Source: Brachynemurus nebulosus (Eukaryota > Arthropoda > Insecta > Neuroptera > Myrmeleontidae). From it: 64,000 nt of DNA. Positions 55,088 through 64,000 of the stretch are shown here, piece by piece. Both the position numbers and the translations under genes were made by a program. The number at the start of each line of letters is the position of its first letter. Within the stretch, counting starts at the first letter, position 1. The notes beneath the pieces are model-generated. The model saw only the letters and a program-made list of their open reading frames with translations. It was not told the origin of the DNA and made no database searches. The stretch is from assembly GCA_035578155.1 (NCBI GenBank), contig JAPWDM010000005.1:45626454-45690453 (forward strand), in the 5' to 3' direction.

Positions 55088-55593
55088 ATGGATAGTCAAA
55101 AAAGTGGACAAAACTGTAACAGCCCTCCGCTATCATCGACAACGGGTTCTGCGGGGTGTGGCTGTCCTAGTGATATTACTGTTAATATAACACCCACAAC
55201 GGGGGGTAGTTGGTTTATTCGTGTGGACCCACAGACGAGTATTGAAAATTTTAAGAAAATTGTCTCCAAAAAATTGAAAGTACATAAAGAACGGATTTGT
55301 CTCCTGTATCGGGACAAGTAAGTATCTGAGTATTAGGCAATTTTTCGTCACAGAAAATTTTCTTGGAATCAAAAATAACTTATAATTACATATTTTCAAT
55401 TTTCGATTCTCTTCAAATGTCATTTATTTTCGTAATATACAAATATTAAAAATATTGTCATGTATGGACGCCATTTTGTATTTTATCTGAGTTATTTTAT
55501 TTTAGGCAATTACGTGAAGGGAGTTTATTTGAAAATGGTCTTGTAGACGGGTCGAGACTGACGTTGCTTCCAAGTGTTGAAACTGGACTTTTG
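55088..55593 (+). CDS. MIDN: Midnolin, first two coding exons (partial)
   Basis: Midnolin (Stuxnet in flies) brings nuclear proteins to the proteasome without ubiquitination and has a ubiquitin-like domain. Two exons, 55088-55317 and 55506-55593, join through a GT-AG intron and give the first 106 residues. A Ser- and Cys-containing leader (1 to about 30) precedes the ubiquitin-like fold: VNITPTTGGSWFIRVDPQTS, FKKIVSKKLKVHKERICLLY, GSRLTLLPSVETGLL, all close to the midnolin signature. A donor GTGAGT at 55594 follows. I searched the next 8.4 kb for the conserved downstream segment (a VMQALESL-type motif) and did not find it, so the rest lies beyond 64000 or was missed as small exons. Divergent with DCAF15. 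Confidence 0.92.
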
Positions 55594-56329
55594 GTGAGTA
55601 TTTTCGTTAAACAAATATGTCAGATGTATGACTGGTTCAAAATCGCTTACGAAGTAGGATTCAGAGGGTCATTTGTTTAGTGGGTCGAAATAGCGTTGGT
55701 TTACTTTTTTTATGACCATTATAATTTTTAATTATTTCTTAACATGACAAGTAATTATGCAAAAATTTAAACCTAATTAATACAGTGAAATTTTAATAAA
55801 ATTAAAATCCTAGTTAAAAGAAAAATCATCAAAAATTCCTTATTGCTTATATTAATGTTTGGAATCGATTATTGTAAGAACACTTGCATTGACTGACGAT
55901 CACAATATTTTTACGTGAAGTGACGTCTAGTGGCATTTTCTTTAATTAATATGTTGATTATTGTGGAAATCATTCAGTAGGTAATTAATACCATTTTAAC
56001 TAGGGATATGAGTTGTTAAATAATATCGATGTGTATCATATCGATATTTTTAAACAGTATTGGTATAATTGAGGTAAAAATATTTCCAGTATTCATAAGC
56101 AAGTGGGGGGGACTAACTCTTGCCAGGCCCGTGGCGATAGGGTTGTAAAAAAAATTTGGGGCTCCCGGTCAGCGCACACAAAAAAACAAAAACAAAATAT
56201 GAAACATTAGTTTATCCAAAAATAAAACCGACCAGCAAAAAATAAAAAAAAAACTAGCTACTAAATGTTTTTAAAGTTACTTTTAAGAATGACTGCGGGC
56301 TCTTCAAAAATAAAATATATCGTTTTTGA
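55594..56329 (+). other. Start of midnolin intron 2
   Basis: AT-rich. Around 56101-56260 are hAT-like fragments (CCAGGCCCGTGGCGATAGGG and ACCAGCAAAAAATAAA), too eroded to delimit. No exon recognised. Confidence 0.45.
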
Positions 56330-56331
56330 TA

Positions 56332-57324
56332 GGGTAAAATGGGGTAAGTGCACCCGCATTTTTGGATAGTTAACTTTCAGATCATTATTGTATCAATGTT
56401 ATTAATCGCATCTGATTGTTTATCAGCGTTATCAACTACCTGGTCTTTAAACTTAAATAATCAAAAGAAAGAAATTCTAGAGAGCTTCATGATAATGAAC
56501 TGTAATTTATTTTGTTGAAATATGTACTTGCCCCATGGTCTGGGGCAAGTGCGTTCTCTTGCTATAATTCTGTATTCTTTGCTTGATTTATATTGAGAAA
56601 CAAGTGCGTTGAATAAGCATACTTTTCTCTACGTAACTACAAAAAAATTTAAATATCTTTTTATCTCAAGTGATAAATTACCTTTCAAGAGGCCATAAGA
56701 AACAAAACATAATTTGAGCATATTATAATTGAGAGGTATACTAATATCATCTAATGCAGTTTCCAAGGCCGCTGCTGAATACTTTGTGCTTCTGGCAGTT
56801 TTCCTTACGTAATTTCGTACCATTTCTGCCTAAAATAAATAATTATGGGCAAAAACAAGCAGAATTTACATCATATAATATAGTGGGGTAAGAGGGTGCA
56901 TTCAGAGCGCACTTACCCCAATCCAAAAGACGCACTTGTCCCGTAGGAAAAATATTGGGGTAAGTGCGCTCCCTTTAGTGTTTCTAAAATAACAGAATAA
57001 AAGAAAATCTTCTCAATTAATTAAAATTTACCTTAATAACAACTAAAAATATTAAATAGAAAATATAAAAATAGTATTAGACTCTATTAAAAATTTATTT
57101 AAAATGTACTCAGTGATTAGTTGTTAAACTATAAAACACATTGTTGAAAAACATAGCCGTTACTACTCTATATAACTGGCAGAAGTGCCAAATTAAGGTT
57201 TACCTGTTTCTGTTAGGTGTTAGCGGGTATTTTAAAATTGGTTTTAAATCACTTTATAGTTAGTTGGAAATTCTATTTGACGCGAACCAACTTGCCCGGG
57301 GTACGCACTTACCCCACCTTACCC
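56332..57324 (-). mobile_element. pogo-like element with repeated GGGGTAAGTGC sites
   Basis: Ends GGGTAAAATGGGGTAAGTGC and, inward from the right, GGGTAAGGTGGGGTAAGTGC, flanked by TA at 56330-56331 and 57325-57326. 993 bp. GGGGTAAGTGC or near variants recur inside at about 56540, 56910, 56935 and 56957. The minus-strand frame starting at 56823 begins MVRNYVRKTARSTKYSAAAL, like the start of pogo/Tigger transposases, then loses similarity. Internally deleted. Confidence 0.85.
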
Positions 57325-57805
57325 TACTCAAAATTAAATATTGATACTTTGATATATCGAAATTAAAATAGCAATAAATTAATATCGATATTTTTATGAA
57401 AAAATATCAATATTTTTTACCCATCTCATATTTTAACTTTACTTGGTTTTTACTGTCTTCAAATTTTGAAAATTATTTTTGTTACGATAGGTATTTGATT
57501 TGCCAAAATATTTATGGAAAATTCGCGACCAGGCTTGTTACTTATCACTAAAATGGCTATTTTTTAAATTTTTGTACAACAAATTTACTGGTAGAGCTAT
57601 TTATTAGTCGTCATTTGGGCGATTTTTAATAGTCCTTATTTCCGCTTATAAAATTTCTAATTAAGTTTTAAATGAAGTAGAGTTAAAAATGTGTATTCAT
57701 CAAATATTTATTTGTTAATTTCAGGCTACGAATTAAAGAAATATTTCATTTTATTTATTATTTAGGTGTATTATTCTTTATTATTCTTACACTACCTAAA
57801 TTTAA

Positions 57806-58264
57806 TAGTATATTGTGCAATAAGTGCGGGAAATTGTCGATTGCCCACGAAAGCGAAGTTGAGCGCACGAACGTAGTGAGTGCGCTCATTCGCTTGAGTG
57901 GGCAATCGACAATCCCGTACGAGTTGCACATACTATTTTTTATTACGAATTTGACATACTTTTTTCTATTATTATTACTATTTTTGACATTTTTATTACT
58001 TTTTAAAATAATATTTTTAAGTGTTCGTCTTTTTTCCTGAATTAATTATTGTTTAAATTACTTTGTTGGTGGTTTCTATAGAAATAATTATGAAATATTT
58101 ATTAAATGAAAAATCAAGAGGCGGCTTTGCGTGTTTTATTGTCAATTTGCGTGTGGAAAGTTACTTTCCGCACGCAAAAAAGTATGTGGGAAGAGTACAG
58201 TGGGAAAACAGCTATTTTGCGTACAGAAATGTGTGCGCCAAGTTAGTACTTCTCCCGCATGAGT
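57806..58264 (+). mobile_element. MITE-like element, copy 2 (inverted relative to 815-1284)
   Basis: Near-identical to 815-1284 in opposite orientation, including the internal GTCGATTGCCCAC hairpin (57836-57912) and the end CTTCTCCCGCATGAG. Few differences are visible, so both copies moved recently. Inside midnolin intron 2. Confidence 0.75.
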
Positions 58265-58587
58265 AATAAATAAAAAATTACATATTTTAGTATCTTCAAT
58301 GTGATTGGACGATTTTAATTAACAATTGACGATTTTTGCCTCGAGATGAGGCTACTATTGAAAAATTCATGTGACAATCCTGTTTGCCACTAACTTATAC
58401 TATAATGACACTAAAGCAAGGCCAAATGTTAAGGTAAACCCATTGATATTTTCCTTAAATCGACGAATTTATTATATTGAAAAATTCTTATAAGTGAACA
58501 AGTCATAATATTTGCATTACATTAATACTAAATTATTAGAATAATATACTAGGGTCTCGTTTCTTTAAATACCGATAGGATACTAAT

Positions 58588-58898
58588 CAGGCTTGCCAAT
58601 TTTGCAATTTTCAACGACTGGACATCAACATTAATCGGTAAATTTTTTGAGCTGACACACAAAAAAAAGGAAATGGGAAATTTTTAATGGATTGGTCTTT
58701 TTTTTAAGTTTACCGTAACCTTGAAACGCCAGTGCTAAACTATTTCCCAACCACCATTGATGAGCAAAAACATAAATAAATAAGTAATACAAAATTTAAT
58801 TGTCCCAAATGTCTTATAGCTGGACATTTGCTGTCCAGCCAGATATGCAGAGCCGCACCAGGACAAATCACATCATAACCGGACGGTTGGCAACCCTG
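58588..58898. mobile_element. hAT-like MITE with CAGGsTTGCCAA ends
   Basis: Ends CAGGCTTGCCAATTTTG and, inward from the right, CAGGGTTGCCAACCGTCC. Flanking octamers ATACTAAT and GTAATAAT agree at 6 of 8 positions, a decayed duplication. 311 bp. Interior TGATGAGCAAAAA resembles the motif in 33117-33349. Confidence 0.65.
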
Positions 58899-58959
58899 GT
58901 AATAATCCTCTCGAGTTCAAGACGAAACGCCTCTCTGGTATCGCCGCTGAGATCAAATT

Positions 58960-60190
58960 AAATTTTCCCACGGGTATTAAATGTTTTTCCGAGATGTAAA
59001 GTAGCCTATGCTCTTTTTCGCTCCCTCTGTAAAGGGGGGAGTTCAAATAAAAAGCAACTTTTTTATTTATGATTATTTTGCTTGTTGAAATTTTTTTTCA
59101 AATTAGGGAGGGTTTCAAATAAAAAATTTTGTTTTTGAAACATTCATTACTCTTCCCTGTGGGGGGAGGGGGCCCTTTTTCATAAGTTTTTAAGCGTTTA
59201 CAAGGAACGCCATATCTCAAAAAGTAATGAATATTTTTTAAATATTTCTTCATTATTTTATTCCTAAAGGACCTGTCCATAAAGCTGAGTATGGGTTTCA
59301 GGTAATTTTAAAAATTAACTAAATTGTAATCCCAAACTTCTAAAAATTATAAAACCCAATTTTTTATTAAAAAAAAATGTTTAAAAATAGTTACAATTGT
59401 TCAAATGGAAAAAGCATACTCCACTTTATGCGCAATATGTTTATGAACAAAATAAAAAAAATTAAGTCTCTATCTTTTCTAGAACTAAAGATATGATTTT
59501 TCTTGTCGGAAAAAACACAAGTTTCGGGAAACGGTAAAAAACAAAAATAATAACAAAAGAAGCGGTTTACTCACTGTTTATTAAAACGTTTACAAAGGCA
59601 TACAAATAAAAGAACATTATCTCAGTGCATACTATAACTCATGTATACACCAAAACTAAATATTACTGATCAAATCGCGAGGGAGGGCGAGCGTTGTCTG
59701 CAAAGGAGCAGCAACTTGGCTGTGCAGCGGCTCACAAATAGATATTTTTCTACTTGAAAAAAAATTGTTTTGGCCATGTTTTATATATCACCGTGTTTGT
59801 AAAGAATCACAGAACAAAATAAAAACAAAAAACGAGATTCGAAAAAAATTAGTTTATTAGCCGTTTCTGGCCTGAATTCCCCCCCTTAACATTATACAAA
59901 TTTTGAAGTTAATCATTCGTTTTTGTAATAGTAAATTTTCCCGCGAGAATGAGATGTTTTCCCGTTGCAAAAAGTATTCTGTGTCTTTCTACGTCTCTCC
60001 GATTATCACTCTGAAAAGTTTCAAGTCGATTGATTAAGCGGAACAAACAGCGTTTTAAATACATTTTCTTAGGGGAATAAGATGTTCTCCTGAAGTAAAA
60101 AGTAGCTTATGCCCCCTTTTACGTTCCGTCAGTTATCTCTGTTCAAAGCTTCAAGCCAGAAACTCACTTTTGCGTTTATAATATTAGTAA
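58960..60190. repeat. Retroposon-like repeat modules in midnolin intron 2
   Basis: 58965-59040 and 59930-60190 contain TTTTCCCaCGgGaaT and AAAGTAGCcTATGC modules like those at 30785-31925 and 52360-52480. The 0.9 kb between them (59041-59930) seems unrelated and may be an insertion. No protein recognised. Confidence 0.5.
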
Positions 60191-61189
60191 GATAAAAAAT
60201 TCAAATTAACGTATTATAAAATCTTCGAAATTTCGCTTATGGGTGTCCTATATGTAATTAAAGAACATTCCAATAGTAACACATCAGTTAATTATTTAAT
60301 TTAATCAATTATGTATTTGTTAATACAAATCGTAATACAAAATAATTATAATCAGTTACAAAACAATAAATTGTTCAGTTATGGGCGCCCGAGTGGCAAT
60401 CGTAGTCACTTGTATTGTATCTCTGCTGCCTGATATCATTTCCAGTTCGTGTTTTATGATTGTTTCCATTAATTGAAGTGAGAAAAACGTGACTTACATT
60501 AAATATTTCGAATTGCCATGATATTTATATAACAATACACACAGGATGTACCAGACAAATTCGATCAAACAATGTTTTATTATTAACAACTAAATTGTTT
60601 TATAAATATAGTTTCTTACTAAAATTTGAAGTTCTTAATCAGAAATGTGAATAGTTGATAAATCAAATCCAGATTATAAAAAGAATTTTAACAATGTGGA
60701 AAATTTCTGAAGAAATCAATTTTTAATTAGCTTTTTTGAAAGAGGAGATTTTGTTTTATCAAAAATGGTAACATTTTTCACTTTTTAAAATATTTATTGT
60801 GGTTTGAATTTGTCTTTGAAGAATGAATTAAATTCCGTCCATTGGTCGGAACCAATGGACGAAATTGCTCGGTAGGTAGGGACGAAAACAAGCTACAGAT
60901 CGCAAATCACCGATTTTTAAAATTCTAGTTTCTCAATCGTCTAAGAAGAACCTTTTGATATTCACGATGATCTGTCGAAGTATATAATTTAATTTATATC
61001 TATTTATGCTCTTGTTATCATACATATTTGCAGTACTGTTTTCTATTGAGAGATTTTCTGTTGAGTCTACCATTGATTTGTTAGGCATGTCCCGGTTACT
61101 AAAGAAAGTTATGAGTGTGCTTATGATCACAACACGACTGAAGTAAAAACTTCTATGGCGATCTTGTAATCGTTTCCGAAGTAACAGAA
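60191..61189. other. Gene-free part of midnolin intron 2
   Basis: AT-rich, no exon recognised. A perfect hairpin with 11-bp arms CGTCCATTGGT and loop CGGA lies at 60836-60861. Confidence 0.4.
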
Positions 61190-61520
61190 ATATATTCTAT
61201 AGATACACAGAGCACTGAATCGAACATATTAACATATGTTTCCTAGAAATACCACAGGCATTAAATTTTGAAGCTTGACTCCATTTTAGTAAGCCCAACT
61301 TGTAACCACGGAGACTTGTTTATAAATATTAGATAAACCATTAAATTAATGGTTTGACCGCCATTAAAGTAATCCCATCAGTCAATTTTTTGCTCACATC
61401 AGTCAATTTTTTTGCTTCAATTTCTTAATGTATTTGTAATACACAGCATTCTCTCTAGTCGATTCTCCCCTCAATGTATAGATAGGACTTTATTGAGCGA
61501 GTCACAGTTATGGATCGAAG
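61190..61520 (+). repeat. Dispersed repeat, copy 2 (matches 47395-47830)
   Basis: Shares AGAGCACTGAATcGAaCATA and later segments with 47395-47830 in the same orientation. A short TTCTCTCTAGTCGATTCTC motif is repeated at 61451 and 61701. Confidence 0.5.
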
Positions 61521-64000
61521 CCAGTAACAAAAATGTGAAAAACAAATAATAATAAATTATTTTCAAACCGAGTTTAAGATTAAATGCCATCAGGTTAGAA
61601 TCAAAATCGATGATAACCAGAATGGTCTATTTACCGTAAAATAATTTATGTCTGAAGGTTGGCTTTGAAATAATATAAATACTTGTTTATAGATATTAGA
61701 TTCTCTCTAGTCGATTCTCTCCTCAATGATATAAATGAGATTTCAGTTGTTTTAATTTTAAAATTTATTTTGTTTATATATGTATAATAAAGATTTTTCA
61801 GTAGTGACATGCTGCCTCACCCTTACCTATATTTATATCAAATTGAATCTAATTTAAGTTGAAATTAGAATGTTTTGGATAACTTAAATAATTTGAACAG
61901 TATATAAAATTTTAATCACAGAGCAATGGTCAACTAACCACTAACGTTTTTTTCATCTTACATTCATTACGAATTTCATTTCAGCCAAAACATTACCGTT
62001 TTCACTCTCGCCCAATACATATTTCATTACATTTCATCAAAATGCTACAGATATCATGAGCCATAAAATGTTCCACATAAAATGTGGTTTGGCATAGTTG
62101 TTAGGTTTGACGGTAGTTCATTACCCAGCCGCTGTAATATTACAGCTCTTTGTATAGTATGCATATAATATTATGTAATTACGTTTTATGAAAACACCTT
62201 GGGGTACATTTTTGATTTTATCTGGATCATTCTGTATCAGTACACTCGCATCAGTTTACTCATACGTTTGTGACTCAAAACGTGGCTCATACGCGTTGGT
62301 GGATTGTTCTGTATTAAATTGAAATAAAAGTATGAAATTATTTTTTTTTCTATTAATTAATTGTTCAGTTAACTGCTTGATTTTGAGTTCAATATTTGGA
62401 TATTTGTATTATTGAGTGCCATTGTACTTGTGTACGTACACTAGTTATTATTTTTAAATTTGAATCTATTTTTAGAATAATTATTAAATAAATTATTTTA
62501 TCAGTTTTCCAAAATTTTCTTTCTTAAATAAAACCAATTGGGAAATTGAAAAATCAATATTTTTTGCGGGCATATTTTATTTTTGTAATAATTATACGCT
62601 GATGATTTTTATGTGAAGATCAAACAGAATTCTGTTTCAAATGCCCATCCGGATACAAAAAACTGGCATACAATGGTTTTTTTACCTGTATTTATCAAAT
62701 TTTATTGTACCTAATGATTCTCTGCTATTCTTCTGTGTAGCTTCCTTTTAGCGTTGAAATACCTTTTATGTGGAGCAGGTGTGGTCGAGTTCTAGTCAAA
62801 AAATCTTTTTAGGGTTCCGAAGAAAAAATCTCGTAGTTTTTATAATTTCGTTATACATACATATGTGTCTATTAATTTGTTAGCAGAAACAAATTTTCCT
62901 TAATTTCTTATTCGTATTACAAATTGGAGATTTAAATTCTTTAGGATATCATTCGAAAAGAATTCTTAATATGAAGCTGAGGTTTCTTGTAGTATTTTCC
63001 ATTTTTAAGCCTCGTTTGGGAAATAGGGAGCTTCAGAGTAATACTTTTTTGTCCCCACATCTATAAATTTTTAACTTGATAAGAAAACTTTCCGGTAGAT
63101 GAAAGGAGGTGGATAAAAATCAGCCATTTTTTGCCTGAGATAATCGTAAAAATTAAAAGTTTTTATTCAAGCAATTATTCTGTGTCTATCATAGAATATT
63201 ACAGAACGAACGGTAGTATCTCTATACTACTGAAACCAGTGTAACGACAAAGGATGAAAAATATCCCACCAATATGTTATATATGTGCACGCGGAGTTGT
63301 GTGTGTTAGTGCGATAGACAGTTGTGTGTATGGGTGTCTTGCATACGCATATACATAACATGCATGTGGCACGCATCATGTACGTGATGTACGTATACCA
63401 CGTATACCGTGTCAACACAACGGCAACAATATGACAACAATTGAAACACACCCATTGGTAGCTACTAAGTGAATGGCAACATAGTTCTGCAAAATGCACA
63501 TAAATGCCCATAAGTGATTGCAAAAAAGAGATAGTCGTATTCTTTCCAGTGTTCTATGGTGTCTGTAGTTGAAGTCCTTACCTTAACATGTACATATGTA
63601 GTATTTATTTTAAAATTATTACAGCAAGTTATATGAACGACCCCTCAAACAGAACATGTTTACTGGCTTTTTGCCATTTTCGATACATTTTTGAATTTCC
63701 GGTGACGATATTTTACTGAAATGCCGCATGAATCACGATATTCCTTTTTTTTCCTCGAATGATAGACTTAACACACTTGTCAATAAACGTTTATTTATTT
63801 TGATTTATTGTACACATCAGCATAAGTTCAGATGTGTCTAAATTTGCCCCAACACTTGAATTTACCAAAATTTAGAAAACATTTCTTAAGAAATCAAGTG
63901 CAGGTCATTAGCAAAAATTATCTTGCCCATTTTCGTCTTGCAACACCACTGTTTACTACCTTGTAATTTTTGATGTTATCTAAAACGCTTAGTGTCATAC
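61521..64000. other. Gene-free right end (midnolin intron 2 or beyond)
   Basis: No exon, RNA gene or complete transposon recognised. 63230-63500 is GC-richer with alternating GTGTG and nested GTACGTGATGTACGTATACC motifs. Its frames have no family resemblance. Confidence 0.4.

Noticed and set aside
55594..64000. Search for further midnolin exons
   Set aside because: No segment resembling the conserved region downstream of the ubiquitin-like domain, or the C-terminal region, was seen. Small exons could have been missed, so absence is not proven.

Overview
The window looks like nuclear DNA of an arthropod, most likely an insect. It is AT-rich, its genes have GT-AG introns and animal-specific orthologues, and its transposon set (TTAA-flanked piggyBac-like, pogo, Tc1, hAT, and an R4/Dong-type retroelement between TAA microsatellites) is typical of insects. 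The order cannot be fixed from sequence alone.

Layout. Bases 1 to about 26000 hold no convincing protein gene. They are a mosaic of non-autonomous DNA transposons, foldback elements, diverged tandem repeats, a 5'-truncated R4/Dong-like retroelement (22746-23998), a Tc1-like relic (21782-22367), a palindrome carrying two opposed tRNA-like sequences (6935-7275) and one intact tRNA-Glu(TTC) gene (24345-24416, minus). From 26 kb on there are five genes whose exons I assembled by hand: PLAA (26037-32528, plus, 7 exons, 793 aa, complete), mRpL55 (35228-34815, minus, 2 exons, 117 aa), a sorting nexin of the SNX7/SNX30 group (36100-42864, plus, 6 exons, 472 aa), DCAF15 (54266-47874, minus, 9 exons, about 870 aa), and the first two coding exons of midnolin (55088 onward, plus), whose remainder lies beyond the right edge. 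Exon phases and summed reading frames close exactly in all four complete models.

Arrangement. Two gene pairs are head to head: mRpL55/SNX (871 bp between start codons) and DCAF15/midnolin (821 bp). SNX and DCAF15 converge on a 5 kb interval that contains a hAT element nested in a TTAA-flanked element. Three of the five genes bear on ubiquitin-dependent turnover: PLAA is a ubiquitin-binding p97/Cdc48 cofactor, DCAF15 is a CUL4 substrate receptor, and midnolin is a ubiquitin-like-domain protein acting in ubiquitin-independent proteasomal decay. No shared regulation is implied by the sequence.

No new multi-gene system was found. The most distinctive items are the tRNA-like palindrome, a small fusion ORF in a pogo relic, nested transposons that give relative insertion ages, and the TAA-flanked retroelement.
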